Source: Enterobacter sp.
GTDB lineage: Bacteria > Pseudomonadota > Gammaproteobacteria > Enterobacterales > Enterobacteriaceae
Reading direction: 5' to 3'
NCBI GenBank assembly: GCA_022649305.1
Contig: JALCNW010000011.1
Location: forward strand, 1-64,000
DNA: 64,000 nucleotides
Under the pieces are notes generated by a model, which saw only the letters and a list, made by a program, of their open reading frames with translations, was not told the DNA's origin and made no database searches. Shown piece after piece: positions 48,951-59,866 of the stretch (position 1 is the stretch's first letter; each line of letters starts with the position of its first letter). Made by a program: the position numbers and the translations under genes.

Positions 48951-49715
48951 TTAATGACCTGCCCAGCGCAGCTGCTGCAAATTGCCATCGAGCTGCAAAT
49001 CAGTCTGCAATCGCGCCACGTCCCGACAAATAAACGCCATCTCTTTATGCGCTTCCAGCTTCTTGCGCCATTTCTCTGGCACATCTTCAAGATGGGCATA
49101 AATCCCTTCGAGATCCTGAAAATCCGTCAGTAACTGTGCGGCGCTTTTTGGGCCAATGCCCGCAACGCCCGGTATTTTTGAGCTGCTGATTCCGGCAAGG
49201 CCCCAGTAATCGGGAAGCTGTTGCGGCGACACGCCAAACTCGCTGGCAATAAAAGGAGCATCAAGCCAGCGTTTCTGGAAGTAGTCGCGAATACGAATAG
49301 TCGGTGAAAGTAGCTGGCAATAGCCTTTGTCGGTCGAGACGATAGTGGCCTGATGTCCGGCTCCTGCCACTTTTAACGCCAGCGTCGCGGCCAGATCGTC
49401 CGCTTCATTTCCGTGAGCACCCCAGCAGGGTACGCCGCGTTGCTCAAAGGCCGCACGAATGGCGGGCATTTCGCTGTGCAGATCGTCAGGCATTGGCGCG
49501 CGCCCGGCTTTGTAATCTGGTAATCGCTGGTGACGCCAACCGGTATTGCGCGCTTCATCGTCGAATACGGCGACGACGTGGGTTGGCGTGCTGTGGCGGA
49601 TAAGCTGTTCCAGCGCGTGCAAACAGGTGTCTTTGCACGGCGTGCCTTGTACCGCATGTATGCGGCGAATGAGATTTAGCGCGTCAACAATCAGCAAATG
49701 AACAGCCACAGACAT
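48951..49715 (-). CDS. xni: Flap endonuclease Xni (exonuclease IX)
   Basis: A 254-residue FEN-family protein related to the 5'-nuclease domain of DNA polymerase I. Metal-binding aspartates appear in [15 protein letters not shown] and STDKGY, and the [11 protein letters not shown] helix-hairpin-helix binds DNA. E. coli Xni is 251 residues and has flap endonuclease activity. The start at MSVAVHL is 11 codons inside the longest frame and fits the family N-terminus. Confidence 0.95.
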   Translation of the reverse strand: MSVAVHLLIVDALNLIRRIHAVQGTPCKDTCLHALEQLIRHSTPTHVVAVFDDEARNTGWRHQRLPDYKAGRAPMPDDLHSEMPAIRAAFEQRGVPCWGAHGNEADDLAATLALKVAGAGHQATIVSTDKGYCQLLSPTIRIRDYFQKRWLDAPFIASEFGVSPQQLPDYWGLAGISSSKIPGVAGIGPKSAAQLLTDFQDLEGIYAHLEDVPEKWRKKLEAHKEMAFICRDVARLQTDLQLDGNLQQLRWAGH

Positions 49716-49784
49716 TCTCCCTTTTATCCAGTCGATTAAGGGTAACACTGCAAACAGATGGAAACTACGAAAGGCGAGAATAAC

Positions 49785-49816
49785 GGGAAGGTGCCTCGCA
49801 GAAACGAGGCACCTTT
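49785..49816 (-). terminator. Terminator of sdaCB
   Basis: On the minus strand AAGGTGCCTCG and CGAGGCACCTT make an eleven-pair stem with a six-base loop, 6 bases past the sdaB stop. The T-run is short. Confidence 0.8.
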
Positions 49817-49821
49817 ATGAC

Positions 49822-51189
49822 TTAATCGCAGGTGACAATCTTCATCGCCAGGCCGCCGCGAGAGGTTTCGCGGTATTTGGCGTTCATGTCTTTACCCGTT
49901 TCGTACATGGTCTCGATAACTTTATCGAGGCATACGCGCGGCTCACTGGTACGGCGCAGCGCCATACGTGAAGCGTTGACCGCTTTTACGGAGGCAATCG
50001 CGTTACGTTCAATACATGGCACCTGAACCTGTCCGGCGACGGGATCGCAGGTCAGCCCAAGGTTGTGCTCCATGCCGATTTCTGCCGCGATGCAAACCTG
50101 CGTCGGGCTACCGCCCAGCAGCTCGGTAAGCCCCGCCGCTGCCATTGAGCAGGCCACGCCCACTTCGCCCTGACAACCGACTTCCGCACCCGAAATCGAG
50201 GCGTTCATCTTGTACAAAGAGCCGATAGTGCTGGTAACCAGCAGATAACGAGCCAGTGAGTTGGCATTCACTTCACGGATAAACTTATCGTAATACGCAA
50301 GTACCGCCGGAACGATACCGCATGCGCCGTTGGTCGGTGCGGTGACGACACGCCCGCCAGCAGCGTTTTCTTCGTTGACCGCCAGCGCAAACATGTTGAT
50401 CCAGTCGACCACGGCCATCGGATCGGTGGTGGTTTTGTCGGTGCTGACCAGCATACGACGCAGCGCAGCCGCACGGCGCGGAACGCGCAGTTTGCCCGGC
50501 AATACGCCCTCTGTCGTGATACCGCGCTCGATACCGCCACGCATCACGTCCCAGACGTTGTTAAAGTGCTGTTCCAGCTCTTCTTTGGTGTGCAACGCCA
50601 GTTCATTTTTCATCATCAGGCCAGAGAGGGATAAACCTGTTTCCTGGCAGTGACGCTGTAAATCCGCCGCATTTTTATACGGATAAGGCACCGCAACCGA
50701 TGAATCATTCGGCTGACCAAAGTGATCTTCGTCGACGATAAAGCCGCCGCCGATAGAGTAATAGGTTTGGCTGTAAATAGCCTTTTCACCTGCCAGCGCG
50801 GTAATTCGCATACCGTTCTCGTGCAGGGAGAGGTTGTCAGCATGGAAATTCATGCACTTATCAACCGGGAATTCTACTTCATGCTCGCCGTTCGCCAGGA
50901 GCAGACGACCATGGGTGTTAACGTCCTGAATAAAACCAGGGATTGCATCAATATCTACGGTATCCGGCAGGTTTCCCGCCAGTCCCATAATGATAGCGAT
51001 GTCGGTGTGGTGACCTTTGCCCGTTAAGGAAAGGGACCCGTAAACATCAACGACCACGCGAGTTACGTCGTGAAGAATGCCGCGTGCAATCAAGTCATCC
51101 GTGAATTGTTTACCGGCTTTCATTGGTCCGACAGTGTGAGAGCTGGAAGGACCAATACCGATTTTAAAGATATCGAATACGCTAATCAT
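49822..51189 (-). CDS. sdaB: L-serine dehydratase 2
   Basis: A 455-residue iron-sulfur enzyme, the same length as E. coli SdaB, that deaminates serine to pyruvate. The N-terminal beta domain opens with [20 protein letters not shown]. The cluster cysteines are in the alpha domain ([18 protein letters not shown] and the end of the protein). The start was chosen inside a longer frame by this conserved N-terminus. It is downstream of the serine importer sdaC. Confidence 0.97.
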   Translation of the reverse strand: MISVFDIFKIGIGPSSSHTVGPMKAGKQFTDDLIARGILHDVTRVVVDVYGSLSLTGKGHHTDIAIIMGLAGNLPDTVDIDAIPGFIQDVNTHGRLLLANGEHEVEFPVDKCMNFHADNLSLHENGMRITALAGEKAIYSQTYYSIGGGFIVDEDHFGQPNDSSVAVPYPYKNAADLQRHCQETGLSLSGLMMKNELALHTKEELEQHFNNVWDVMRGGIERGITTEGVLPGKLRVPRRAAALRRMLVSTDKTTTDPMAVVDWINMFALAVNEENAAGGRVVTAPTNGACGIVPAVLAYYDKFIREVNANSLARYLLVTSTIGSLYKMNASISGAEVGCQGEVGVACSMAAAGLTELLGGSPTQVCIAAEIGMEHNLGLTCDPVAGQVQVPCIERNAIASVKAVNASRMALRRTSEPRVCLDKVIETMYETGKDMNAKYRETSRGGLAMKIVTCD

Positions 51190-51220
51190 GATGCGTCCAT
51201 TGCTATCAGTCAGAGAGGAT

Positions 51221-51243
51221 TGCGCTGCCCTTAAGGCAGCGCA
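51221..51243 (-). promoter_or_regulatory. Intercistronic hairpin between sdaC and sdaB
   Basis: TGCGCTGCC and GGCAGCGCA pair perfectly in the 61-base gap between the two genes. There is no T-run, so it more likely protects the upstream mRNA or reduces read-through than ends transcription. Confidence 0.6.
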
Positions 51244-51250
51244 GTAGGTA

Positions 51251-52540
51251 TTAGCTGAACAGAGAGAAGAAAATCGCGGAGATGGCAATCAGACCCATAA
51301 TCACAACGAACACGTTGCTGATATGGCCGCTGTATTTACGCATCGCCGGTACTTTCTGAATCGCGTACATCGGCATCAGGAACAGAATCATCGCGATAAT
51401 CGGGCCGCCCAGGGTTTCGATCATGCCGAGAATGCTCGGGTTCATGGTCGCGACCGCCCAGGTGGTCACCAGCATGAACAGGGCAGTGATTTTGTTCAGC
51501 TTGTTGATTTCGATGCTCTTACCTTTGCCGCGCAGAGATTTAATCACCATACCGTTGAAGCCTTCACGTGCGCCCAGGTAGTGGCCGAGGAAGGATTTGG
51601 TAATCGCGATAATCGCGATGATGGGTGCCATCCACGCAATCAGCGGCGCGTTAAAGTGGTTCGCCAGGTAAGACAGAATCGAGATGTTCTGGGCTTTCGC
51701 TGCTGCCAGGTCCGCCGGGGACAGGCTCAGTACACAGCTGAACACGAAGAACATAACGGTAATAACCATCATGATGTGAGCACGTGCCAGGATGCTGGAG
51801 CACTTCTTCTCTGCGCCCTGACCGTATTCTTCGCGCTTCGCTACGGCAAAGGAGGAGATAATCGGGGAGTGGTTGAAGGAGAATACCATGACCGGAATCG
51901 CCAGCCACAGAGTCATCCACAGGCCGTTGCCGGTTGCCGATGCGCTGCTAAAGGACAGCGTTTCCAGTGCGGCGCTGTTCCACTGTGGGATCAGGTAGCA
52001 GGCCAGAATCATCAGCGCAATCACGAACGGGAATACCAGAATACTCATCGCCTTAACGATCATCTGCTCGCCGAAACGTACGATGGTCATCATGCCGATA
52101 ATCAGAATCAGCGACAGGATCGCGCGCGGTGGCGGCGTCATGTGCAGCTGGTGCGTCATAAAGCTTTCAACGGTGTTGGTGATAGCCACGCTATACACCA
52201 GCAGAATCGGGTAGATCGCGAAGAAGTAGAGCAGGGTAATCAGTTTACCTGCGCCGATACCAAAGTGTTCTTCAACGACTTCAGTGATGTCTTCGCCCGG
52301 GTTTTTACCTGACAGCACAAAACGGGTCAGACCGCGGTGTGCAAAGTAGGTCATCGGGAAAGCAATAATCGCCATGATGATCAGCGGAATCAGACCGCCA
52401 ACACCTGCGTTAATAGGAAGGAACAGTACACCAGCGCCGATTGCTGTGCCGTAAAGGCCAAGCATCCACATGGTATCCGTTTTACGCCATCCACTTCGGG
52501 ATTCTGTCGAAGCAATGGTGCTGGTTTGAGTGGTTTCCAT
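51251..52540 (-). CDS. sdaC: Serine/proton symporter SdaC
   Basis: A 429-residue inner membrane transporter of the HAAAP family with about eleven segments, the same length as in E. coli. Conserved are [19 protein letters not shown] in the first segment and the [15 protein letters not shown] loop. It imports serine for SdaB. The ATG at METTQTS follows a CTCCAGGAG ribosome site. Its promoter region contains a CRP-like site. Confidence 0.97.
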   Translation of the reverse strand: METTQTSTIASTESRSGWRKTDTMWMLGLYGTAIGAGVLFLPINAGVGGLIPLIIMAIIAFPMTYFAHRGLTRFVLSGKNPGEDITEVVEEHFGIGAGKLITLLYFFAIYPILLVYSVAITNTVESFMTHQLHMTPPPRAILSLILIIGMMTIVRFGEQMIVKAMSILVFPFVIALMILACYLIPQWNSAALETLSFSSASATGNGLWMTLWLAIPVMVFSFNHSPIISSFAVAKREEYGQGAEKKCSSILARAHIMMVITVMFFVFSCVLSLSPADLAAAKAQNISILSYLANHFNAPLIAWMAPIIAIIAITKSFLGHYLGAREGFNGMVIKSLRGKGKSIEINKLNKITALFMLVTTWAVATMNPSILGMIETLGGPIIAMILFLMPMYAIQKVPAMRKYSGHISNVFVVIMGLIAISAIFFSLFS

Positions 52541-52697
52541 CTGTATCTCCTGGAGGAACAATTTGTCAGGCTTTTTAGTCAATTCCGATGAAAAATGGCC
52601 TGGCTGTAATATGAAATTCGTTTAATGACGGTTTTTTTATAATTTATGCCCGTAACTATTGGCGGGCGGAAAGATACATTTTAGTTATGAATCTATC

Positions 52698-52713
52698 AGT
52701 GATCCCGATCCCA
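52698..52713. promoter_or_regulatory. CRP-like site upstream of sdaC
   Basis: On the minus strand TGGGATCGGGATCACT matches eight of the ten key bases of TGTGA-N6-TCACA. CRP control of sdaCB is known in E. coli, which supports it. Confidence 0.5.
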
Positions 52714-53001
52714 AATGCAATAATCCACTTATGATGTGGACATTTTTAGGCCAAAAAACTGTTAATAAAACATCAAAGCGAATTTACGGGCGCGAAGGCT
52801 ACCATTAACGACATATGGCAGGATAGCTTAGGCTCCGAGATACGTGTGATTGGCTGTAAAGATTGGGTTTTTTAGTTTTTTCTGACGGTTAATTTCGATT
52901 AAGACTGATAAATCACGGCTGAAAAATGAAGGTAATCGTTTGCGTATTCGTTGAGAATGTAAATGAGATAAGTGATACCTATGTTTTTAACGATAAAAAT
53001 A

Positions 53002-53026
53002 GAAAAAGCCGGGGAGTACCCGGCTT
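53002..53026 (-). terminator. Terminator of ppnN
   Basis: On the minus strand AAGCCGGG and CCCGGCTT form a stem followed by TTTTC, then an A+T-rich stretch, 25 bases past the ppnN stop. Confidence 0.85.
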
Positions 53027-53051
53027 GAGGAAGATGTAGACGAATATTCTG

Positions 53052-54416
53052 CTATGTGCAGATCTCGTAACAAGGAATATAGGCCGAGCCAGGCAACTTC
53101 ATACGATGCTGAGCAACGAAGCCCTGAAGCAGATCGTCCATGCGGCGCATCATGTCGCTGTCACCGTGGATTTTATACGGGCCAAACTCTTCAATTGCCC
53201 GGATCCCCACCTCTTTCACGTTACCGGCAACGATGCCCGAGAACGCGCGACGCAGATCGGCGGCCAGAACTTCTACCGGCTGATCCGGATACAGTTTGAG
53301 GTTCGCCATGTTTTCATGCGACGGCTCGAATGGCATCTGTAGATCTGGCGCAATACGAATCGACCAGTTAAAGCTGTAGGCATCACCGGTGTCTCGACGA
53401 TTTTCTTTCACCAGCGGCATCGCTTTTTTCATCTGACGCGCCACTTCTGCCGCATCGTCAATGATGATGCGATAGTGGCTTCGTGCCGCCTCGCCCAGCG
53501 TATGCACAATAAACTCGTCCAGCACGCGGAAGTAATCTGCGCTCTCTTTAGGCCCGGTAAGGATCAGCGGCAATACCTGATTTTTGTTAGCCGGATTCAT
53601 CAGAATGCCCAGCAGATAGAGCAGCTCTTCTGCCGTACCCACGCCGCCAGGGAAGATAATAATCCCGTGTGCGATACGGACAAACGCTTCGAGGCGTTTT
53701 TCAATATCCGGCATGATGATCAGTTCGTTGACCAACGGGTTCGGTGGCTCAGCCGCAATAATGGACGGTTCGGTCATGCCGATAAAACGTCCTTCTTTAT
53801 AACGCTGCTGCGCGTGGCCGACCGCTGCGCCTTTCATTGGGGCTTCCATCGCGCCCGGTCCGCAGCCGGTGCAAATGTTCAGTTCGCGCAAGCCCAACTG
53901 AGTACCTACGCGTCGAGCGTAGAGATATTCAGTTTCATTAATGGAGTGACCGCCCCAGCAAACGACCATGTTTGGTGCTTCGCCCACGTGCAGGGCACGA
54001 GCGTTACGCAGAATAGAGAACACCAGGTTGGTCATGTGAACGGAGCTTTCCAGATTCAGGTGCTGGAAACGACCGGCGTTGTGAATTTGTCCGTTAACAA
54101 ACAGGATATCGCGCAGGACGGCAAACAGGTTGGCCTGCAATGAGCGAATGATGCGCCCATCGACAAAGGCCTCTTCCGGCGGGTTAATCACTTCGAGTTT
54201 TACGCCACGTTCGCGGCGTAACACGTTGATATCAAAGCTTTCGAAACGAGACAGCAGTTCTTTGCTGTTATCGGTCAGACTTCCGGAGTTCAGGACGGCA
54301 AGTGAACAATTGCGAAACAGTTGATAAAGGTCGCTGCTGGCCGTGCGTTTAAGCATGTCCACTTCCAACTGCGACAACATATCCATTGAGCCGAGAGGGC
54401 TAATATGTGTAATCAA
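53052..54416 (-). CDS. ppnN: Pyrimidine/purine nucleotide 5'-monophosphate nucleosidase
   Basis: A 454-residue protein (YgdH), the same length as in E. coli. The LOG-type core has the PGGVGTAEE motif and [14 protein letters not shown]. It cleaves nucleotide monophosphates to base plus ribose 5-phosphate and is allosterically activated by (p)ppGpp. The [18 protein letters not shown] start matches E. coli. It stands alone with its own terminator. Confidence 0.97.
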   Translation of the reverse strand: MITHISPLGSMDMLSQLEVDMLKRTASSDLYQLFRNCSLAVLNSGSLTDNSKELLSRFESFDINVLRRERGVKLEVINPPEEAFVDGRIIRSLQANLFAVLRDILFVNGQIHNAGRFQHLNLESSVHMTNLVFSILRNARALHVGEAPNMVVCWGGHSINETEYLYARRVGTQLGLRELNICTGCGPGAMEAPMKGAAVGHAQQRYKEGRFIGMTEPSIIAAEPPNPLVNELIIMPDIEKRLEAFVRIAHGIIIFPGGVGTAEELLYLLGILMNPANKNQVLPLILTGPKESADYFRVLDEFIVHTLGEAARSHYRIIIDDAAEVARQMKKAMPLVKENRRDTGDAYSFNWSIRIAPDLQMPFEPSHENMANLKLYPDQPVEVLAADLRRAFSGIVAGNVKEVGIRAIEEFGPYKIHGDSDMMRRMDDLLQGFVAQHRMKLPGSAYIPCYEICT

Positions 54417-54532
54417 GTGAGCTCCTTATGGGACGAAGATCTTCTTTCCCTGTTGATTACAATAGCCCTGGCTTATGACGTTTCACAACCTCAAGCGCGG
54501 AATACAGCACGCATATTGTGAAAATATTTACT

Positions 54533-55375
54533 TTACTGGCGTACCAGACGCCCGATTGCAGGAACAAAATCGGTATTGGTGCGCCATGGGTTGATATCCA
54601 GCCCGCCGCGACGGGTGTATCGCGCATAAACGCTCAGTTTCTCAGGCTGGCAGAACCGCTGAATATCATTAAAGATTCGCTCGACGCACTGCTCGTGAAA
54701 CTCATTATGATGACGGAATGACACCAGATAGCGCAGCAGCTTCTCCCGGTCAATTTTCGGCCCACGATACTGAATCTGGACCGAACCCCAGTCGGGCTGG
54801 TGGGTAATCAGACAGTTGGATTTCAGCAAATGACTGACCAGCGTTTCTTCCACCACTTTATTCTCAGTGGCGTTTTCGAGGTAATCGGTGCTGAATTCGT
54901 AGTTGTCGATCTCGATATCCTGATCGTCAATACAGGTGCCGTGGAAGTGGGCAATTGGCTGGCCTTCCAGTTCGTCGACACGATAGAGCGCCACGGTGAC
55001 GCTACCTTGCGCGCAGGCGCTGAGATCGCGTTGAAGAGTCTGCTGAACCGCTTCCCAGGAGTCGAAACGAGTCTGGTTGAAGCTGTTCAGATACAGCTTA
55101 AAGCTTTTCGACTCCACGAGATTGACGCTGGAATAATCCAGCTCGACGTGGCCGACCGCCACCTGTGGCAAACCACGGGCATTCAGCCAGGAGAGTTCGT
55201 AAAGCGTCCAGATATCGCCGCCCATAAAGGGCAGGGCATCTGCACGTAATCCCAATGGATCGCGGTTTAAGCTGCGCGGGACGCCTTGCAATAGGCTGGC
55301 GTCATAGATGTCGCGGTAATGTGTCGTTTTGCCCAGCGTTAAACCCGTTAACGCCTGATGATTTTCGTAAGACAT
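54533..55375 (-). CDS. queF: NADPH-dependent 7-cyano-7-deazaguanine reductase
   Basis: A 280-residue tandem tunnelling-fold enzyme of the long QueF type. It reduces preQ0 to preQ1 in queuosine synthesis. The QueF motif [11 protein letters not shown] starts at Glu88 and the active site is Cys188 and Asp195 ([13 protein letters not shown]). It is divergent from syd, whose start is 70 bases away. Confidence 0.97.
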   Translation of the reverse strand: MSYENHQALTGLTLGKTTHYRDIYDASLLQGVPRSLNRDPLGLRADALPFMGGDIWTLYELSWLNARGLPQVAVGHVELDYSSVNLVESKSFKLYLNSFNQTRFDSWEAVQQTLQRDLSACAQGSVTVALYRVDELEGQPIAHFHGTCIDDQDIEIDNYEFSTDYLENATENKVVEETLVSHLLKSNCLITHQPDWGSVQIQYRGPKIDREKLLRYLVSFRHHNEFHEQCVERIFNDIQRFCQPEKLSVYARYTRRGGLDINPWRTNTDFVPAIGRLVRQ

Positions 55376-55444
55376 GTTTCGTTGCCACTTTGCAGGTACA
55401 CTAATAGCTCAAGTTTATCCTGTCTGACGCAAAGAGAGAAATCG

Positions 55445-55990
55445 GTGGATATTGAGACTGCAAATGCCCTGAAGGCATTCACTACACGCTACTGCGAGGC
55501 ATGGCATCAAAAACACGATACGTGGCCGCAAAGCGAAGAGTTATACGGCGTGCCTTCACCCTGCATTATCACCACCCTGGATGACACCATTATCTGGCAG
55601 CCGCAGCCGTTCACCGCAGAGCAAAATGTAAATGCGGTTGAGCGCGCAATGGACCTCGTGGTACAACCTGCCGTTCATTCGTTTTACACCACACAGTTAG
55701 CCGGGGATATGCGCGCGCGCTTCGATAACGAAACGCTGACGTTGCTGCAAACCTGGAGCGAAGATGACTTCCAGCGGGTTCAGGAGAATCTGATTGGACA
55801 TCTGGTGATGCAAAAACGCTTGAAGCTTGCACCGACGCTTTTTATCGCCACGCTGGAGAGTGAACTGGATGTTATCTCCGTCTGTAACCTGAATGGTGAA
55901 GTGATCAAAGAGACCATCGGTACCCGCAAACGCGACATTCTCGCCCCCTCACTTGCGGAATTCCTCAACCGACTTGAGCCAGTTCTGTAA
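55445..55990 (+). CDS. syd: SecY-interacting protein Syd
   Basis: A 181-residue peripheral inner membrane protein, the same length as in E. coli. It binds SecY and is proposed to monitor or proofread the translocon. Conserved stretches are [13 protein letters not shown]-like and [20 protein letters not shown]. It starts with GTG after an AGAGAGA site. Its frame extends further upstream into the queF promoter region, but that part is not conserved. Confidence 0.95.
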   Translation: MDIETANALKAFTTRYCEAWHQKHDTWPQSEELYGVPSPCIITTLDDTIIWQPQPFTAEQNVNAVERAMDLVVQPAVHSFYTTQLAGDMRARFDNETLTLLQTWSEDDFQRVQENLIGHLVMQKRLKLAPTLFIATLESELDVISVCNLNGEVIKETIGTRKRDILAPSLAEFLNRLEPVL

Positions 55991-56009
55991 TCCAAAGTGC
56001 TACTGTGTT

Positions 56010-56027
56010 TGTGAGAGATCTCTTACA
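56010..56027. promoter_or_regulatory. UvrY binding site of csrB
   Basis: TGTGAGAGATCTCTTACA is an 18-base near-palindrome identical in type to the UvrY site known upstream of csrB in E. coli. Its centre is about 182 bases before the csrB start. A half-site copy TGTGAGAGATC follows at 56033-56043. Confidence 0.85.
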
Positions 56028-56200
56028 AGGTTTGTGAGAGATCGCCGTATTAAGTCGTAATCTACTCACTGCTTAATTTTAGTAACTTAATTAATTTCAG
56101 TGGCTTATGGCTTTATTTCTGCTTTTATACACGCTATCACCTCGCTGTGAGCCTTTCTGCATGGGTTGTAAGACGAAGCGGAATAGGGGATTCTATATAG

Positions 56201-56566
56201 GTCGACAGGACGCCGACACAAGAAACGAACATCAGGATGATGACGTTTCTTACTCAGGATACGTCAGGATGGCGCTGCAGGAAGGCTTCAGGATGAAGCA
56301 AAACGGATAACGCAGGATGCGTAAGGGACACCTCCAGGAAGGAGAATGAGAGCCGGTCAGGATGGTCGGTGGGTCAGGAAGGCCAGGACGTTTCAGGATG
56401 AAACATTCACATCAGGATGGTGTGAGCAGGATGCAGCAGGTTTATGGATGACCAGGTCTCAGGGCCAGAGGAAAAGTTGTCACGGATGAGCAGGGAGCAC
56501 AAATTGTAGCTGGAATGCTGCGAAACGAACCGGGAGCACTGTTTTATACAGTGCTCCCTTTTTTTA
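56201..56566 (+). ncRNA. csrB: CsrA-sequestering RNA CsrB
   Basis: An RNA of about 366 bases, starting GTCGACAGGA and ending in a GGGAGCACTG/CAGTGCTCCC stem with a T-run. About 20 GGA motifs occur, many as CAGGATG in hairpin loops with flanking complementary bases (for example CATCAGGATGATG, TTTCAGGATGAAA). Each pair can bind a CsrA dimer, so the RNA titrates this global post-transcriptional regulator of carbon storage, motility and biofilm. It is transcribed on the signal of BarA/UvrY. E. coli CsrB is 369 bases and lies at the same place between syd and yqcC. Confidence 0.97.
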
Positions 56567-56623
56567 TTTCTACCTTCCGCAATGCTATGCTTCGCGCCAT
56601 TCCGTTTTTCAGTTGAGGTTTAT

Positions 56624-56953
56624 ATGACGCATCACGATAGCGTTCGTGCTCAGTTGCACGCCATCGAAGCAATATTGCGCGAACATCAGCTGTGGCAGGA
56701 CATGGCTCCTGCGCCAGCAGCCTTCGAAAGCACACAACCATTTTGCCTGGATACCCTCGAACCGTTTGAATGGCTCCAGTGGATATTACTGCCACGTATG
56801 CATGCGTTGCTGGATGGCGGTCATCCGCTGCCGCACGATTTTGCCATCGCGCCTTATTATGAAATGGCGCTTGATGCGGCTCATCCCGTTCGTGACGTGG
56901 TGCTAATCGAGCTGCAACGACTGGACGTGCTGTTTGCTGGTGGCAAGGCATGA
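56624..56953 (+). CDS. yqcC: DUF446 protein YqcC
   Basis: A 109-residue mainly helical protein matching E. coli YqcC in length, with the conserved STQPF, EPFEWLQWILLPRMH and YYEMAL stretches. Function is unknown; it may be a partner of TruC, whose start overlaps its stop by four bases (ATGA). The start at MTHHDSV was chosen for length; 14 upstream codons run into the csrB terminator region. Confidence 0.93.
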   Translation: MTHHDSVRAQLHAIEAILREHQLWQDMAPAPAAFESTQPFCLDTLEPFEWLQWILLPRMHALLDGGHPLPHDFAIAPYYEMALDAAHPVRDVVLIELQRLDVLFAGGKA

Positions 56954-57732
56954 CTATTGAGATCTTGTATCAGGATGAATGGCTGGTGGCGGTCAATAAA
57001 CCGTCTGGCTGGTTGGTTCACCGTAGCTGGTTGGATCGCGATGAAAAAGTGGTGGTGATGCAAACCGTACGCGACCAGATTGGTCAGCACGTTTTTACCG
57101 TTCACCGCCTGGACAGACCAACTTCTGGCGTATTGCTGATGGGCTTGTCCAGTGAGGCCGGGCGGTTGTTATCGCAGCAGTTCGAGCAGCATCAAATTCA
57201 AAAGCGTTATCACGCCATTGTGCGCGGCTGGCTGATGGATGAAGGAACGCTTGATTATCCGCTGGTGGAAGAGCTGGATAAAATCGCCGACAAGTTTGCC
57301 CGTGAAAATAAAGACCCTCAGCCTGCGGTCACCGATTACCGCGGCCTGGCTACCGTCGAAATGCCTATAGCGACGGGCAAATTCCCGACGACGCGCTATG
57401 GTCTGGTGGAGCTTGAGCCTAAAACCGGACGCAAGCATCAACTGCGTCGCCATCTTTCGCATCTGCGTCACCCTATTATTGGTGACAGCAAGCACGGCGA
57501 TCTGCGCCAGAACCGGAGCGCGGCGGAACATTTTGGCTGCAATCGACTTATGCTGCACGCAAGTCAGCTTAGCCTCACGCACCCTTTTACCGGTGAGCCG
57601 CTCGTCATATCCGCAGGTCTGGACGACGTGTGGATGCAGGCGCTGTCACACTTTGGCTGGGTGGGACAACTCCCCAAAAATGAAAGGGTTGAGTTTACGC
57701 CTGGCAACGTTCAGGATGAACAGCAACAGTGA
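56950..57732 (+). CDS. truC: tRNA pseudouridine65 synthase
   Basis: A 260-residue RluA-family enzyme, the same length as in E. coli, that makes pseudouridine 65 in tRNA-Ile1 and tRNA-Asp. The catalytic aspartate is Asp55 in VHRLDRPTSG. It follows yqcC with an ATGA overlap and is followed by yqcA after 18 bases, the same three-gene order as in E. coli. Confidence 0.97.
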   Translation: MTIEILYQDEWLVAVNKPSGWLVHRSWLDRDEKVVVMQTVRDQIGQHVFTVHRLDRPTSGVLLMGLSSEAGRLLSQQFEQHQIQKRYHAIVRGWLMDEGTLDYPLVEELDKIADKFARENKDPQPAVTDYRGLATVEMPIATGKFPTTRYGLVELEPKTGRKHQLRRHLSHLRHPIIGDSKHGDLRQNRSAAEHFGCNRLMLHASQLSLTHPFTGEPLVISAGLDDVWMQALSHFGWVGQLPKNERVEFTPGNVQDEQQQ

Positions 57733-57750
57733 TAATGAAGGAAATGAACC

Positions 57751-58200
57751 ATGGCTGAAGTTGGAATTTTTGTCGGCACAATGTATGGCAACTCACTGCT
57801 GGTGGCAGAAGAAGCTGAAGCGATCCTGGCAGGGATGGGGCACAAGGCGAAAGTCTATGAAGATCCTGAGCTGGCTGACTGGCTAAAGTACAAAGATCAG
57901 TATGCACTGGTGGTGACGTCAACAACCGGGCAGGGCGATCTTCCTGATAGCATTCTGCCACTGTTCCAGGGCATCAAAGATAGCCTTGGCTTCCAGCCGG
58001 GTGCCCATTATGGAATTATCGCCCTGGGCGACAGCAGCTATCCTAATTTCTGTGGTGGCGGTAAGCAGTTCGACGCCCTGCTGCAGGAGCAAAGCGCTCA
58101 GCGAGTGGGGGATATGTTACTGATCGATGCCGGTGAACATCCCGAGCCAGAAAGCCAGTCTAACCCGTGGGTTGAGAACTGGGCCACACTCCTCAAATAA
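57751..58200 (+). CDS. yqcA: Flavodoxin-like protein YqcA
   Basis: A 149-residue short-chain flavodoxin with the FMN phosphate loop GTMYGNS at the N-terminus, and the [10 protein letters not shown] and [14 protein letters not shown] loops. It carries one FMN for electron transfer; the partner is unknown. It closes the yqcC-truC-yqcA run. Confidence 0.95.
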   Translation: MAEVGIFVGTMYGNSLLVAEEAEAILAGMGHKAKVYEDPELADWLKYKDQYALVVTSTTGQGDLPDSILPLFQGIKDSLGFQPGAHYGIIALGDSSYPNFCGGGKQFDALLQEQSAQRVGDMLLIDAGEHPEPESQSNPWVENWATLLK

Positions 58201-58204
58201 CACA

Positions 58205-58236
58205 ATGCCCGGTAAGGCGAAGCCGCCACTGGGCAT
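58205..58236 (+). repeat. REP-like palindromic element
   Basis: ATGCCCGGTAAGGCG and CGCCACTGGGCAT pair imperfectly around AAGC. The GCCCGGT...GGCG layout is like enterobacterial REP units. It begins 5 bases after the yqcA stop and could serve as its terminator or mRNA 3' stabiliser. Confidence 0.65.
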
Positions 58237-58396
58237 GAAATCACCCATTCCGTGAAGTACCTTCCACTCAGTTGGGCTTATGCCCCAAACAACTTCCTGA
58301 CCCTCTCTCAATATTGTGTTGTTGCACGGTGAGAGGGCTAGTGCCCCTTACATATACTTTTCATGCCAGTTAAAAAATGCAGTTAGTCAGACTAAA

Positions 58397-58411
58397 ACGA
58401 CATCAAGTCGT
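58397..58411. promoter_or_regulatory. Inverted repeat upstream of gudP
   Basis: ACGAC-ATCAA-GTCGT is a perfect five-base-arm inverted repeat about 100 bases upstream of gudP. CdaR activates gud genes in E. coli, so this is a candidate site, but I do not know its consensus well enough to name it. Confidence 0.35.
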
Positions 58412-58510
58412 ACCAAAACTGCAAAAACACTAACCTCTCATTCTGATTACCCTACAGGTTGTGCTGTTCAGAATGAACCTAGCGAAAAGCTATGATTCAG
58501 GAGTGCAACA

Positions 58511-59866
58511 ATGAGTACATTAAGCCACGCGGCGAGCAGCGCTGAGAAGCGCACAAATGCTCGCTACTGGATAGTGGTGATGCTGTTTATCGTCACATCC
58601 TTCAACTATGGCGACCGCGCGACGCTGTCGATTGCCGGCTCGGAAATGGCAAAAGACATTGGTCTCGATCCGGTTGGTATGGGGTATGTCTTCTCCGCGT
58701 TTTCATGGGCCTATGTGATTGGCCAAATACCCGGCGGTTGGCTGCTTGACCGCTTCGGATCGAAACGCGTTTACTTCTGGTCCATCTTTATCTGGTCCAT
58801 GTTTACCCTCCTGCAAGGCTTTGTCGATATCTTCAATGGTTTCGGCATTATCGTTGCGCTTTTCACCTTACGTTTTCTGGTGGGATTGGCGGAAGCACCC
58901 TCCTTCCCGGGCAATAGCCGCATCGTTGCAGCCTGGTTCCCGGCGCAGGAAAGGGGCACGGCGGTGGCGATATTTAACTCGGCACAATATTTTGCCACGG
59001 TTATTTTTGCGCCCATCATGGGTTGGCTGACGCATGAAGTAGGCTGGTCGCACGTCTTCTTCTTTATGGGTGGCCTTGGGATCATCATTAGCTTTGTGTG
59101 GCTGAAAGTGATCCACGAACCCAATCAACATCCTGGCGTTAACAAGAAAGAACTGGAGTACATTGCCGAAGGTGGCGCGCTGATCAACATGGATCAGAAA
59201 AGCACCAAAGAAAAAGTGCCGTTTAGCCAGAAGTGGGGGCAGATCAAGCAGCTTGTCGGCTCGCGCATGATGATCGGTATCTACCTTGGGCAGTACTGCA
59301 TTAACGCTCTAACCTACTTCTTTATTACCTGGTTCCCGGTCTATCTGGTGCAGGCGCGCGGGATGTCGATCCTCAAAGCAGGGTTTATTGCCTCCATTCC
59401 CGCAGTGTGTGGATTTATCGGCGGGGTGCTCGGCGGTGTGATTTCGGACTGGCTAATGCGTCGGACTGGCTCGCTGAATATCGCACGTAAAACGCCCATT
59501 GTGGTAGGGATGCTGCTCTCCATGTCGATGGTGTTCTGTAACTACGTGGATGTGGAGTGGATGATTGTCGGCTTTATGGCGATGGCCTTCTTTGGTAAAG
59601 GGATTGGTGCGCTGGGCTGGGCGGTGATGGCAGATACCGCACCGAAAGAGATCAGTGGGCTTAGCGGTGGTCTGTTCAATATGTTCGGCAATATTTCCGG
59701 TATTGTCACCCCGATTGCGATTGGCTATATCGTCGGCACCACAGGCTCGTTTAACGGCGCACTGATCTATGTGGGTGTCCACGCGCTGGTGGCGGTGTTG
59801 AGCTACCTGGTGCTGGTGGGCGACATTAAACGCGTTGAGCTGAAACCCGTCGCGGGGCAGGCATGA
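58511..59866 (+). CDS. gudP: D-glucarate/galactarate transporter GudP
   Basis: A 451-residue major facilitator of the anion:cation symporter family with twelve segments; E. coli GudP has 450. Conserved loops are [24 protein letters not shown] and [18 protein letters not shown]. It imports glucarate (and galactarate). Its stop overlaps gudX (ATGA), marking a gudP-gudX-gudD operon. Confidence 0.95.
   Translation: MSTLSHAASSAEKRTNARYWIVVMLFIVTSFNYGDRATLSIAGSEMAKDIGLDPVGMGYVFSAFSWAYVIGQIPGGWLLDRFGSKRVYFWSIFIWSMFTLLQGFVDIFNGFGIIVALFTLRFLVGLAEAPSFPGNSRIVAAWFPAQERGTAVAIFNSAQYFATVIFAPIMGWLTHEVGWSHVFFFMGGLGIIISFVWLKVIHEPNQHPGVNKKELEYIAEGGALINMDQKSTKEKVPFSQKWGQIKQLVGSRMMIGIYLGQYCINALTYFFITWFPVYLVQARGMSILKAGFIASIPAVCGFIGGVLGGVISDWLMRRTGSLNIARKTPIVVGMLLSMSMVFCNYVDVEWMIVGFMAMAFFGKGIGALGWAVMADTAPKEISGLSGGLFNMFGNISGIVTPIAIGYIVGTTGSFNGALIYVGVHALVAVLSYLVLVGDIKRVELKPVAGQA

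Larger units (their letters stand above)
52541..53051. other. 511-base intergenic region between sdaC and ppnN
   Basis: No gene is seen. The left part should contain the sdaC promoter and a leader; a TATAAA-type element is near 52637-52642 on the minus strand. A CRP-like site is at 52698-52713 and the ppnN terminator is at the right end. The stretch 52740-52990 is A+T-rich without a clear element. Confidence 0.6.
58201..58510. other. 310-base intergenic region between yqcA and gudP
   Basis: It contains a REP-like hairpin next to yqcA, a loose CCCTCTC/GAGAGGG pair at 58301-58337 that could form a long-loop stem, and a candidate operator at 58397-58411. The gudP promoter should lie in the last 120 bases. 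No gene is seen. Confidence 0.6.

Noticed and set aside
51323-52312. 329-codon open frame on the plus strand inside sdaC
   Set aside because: It is antisense to a membrane protein; the translated sequence is a low-complexity run of His, Arg, Asp and Gln with no known fold.
53475-54143. 222-codon open frame on the plus strand inside ppnN
   Set aside because: Shadow of a conserved gene with no ribosome site or family match.
56107-56310. 67-codon open frame overlapping the csrB start
   Set aside because: It enters the GGA repeat region of CsrB and lacks a ribosome site; the RNA explains the sequence.
56201-56566. Regularly repeated CAGGATG units that might suggest a CRISPR array or minisatellite
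   Set aside because: Spacing is irregular and the repeats sit in hairpin loops; the whole matches CsrB.
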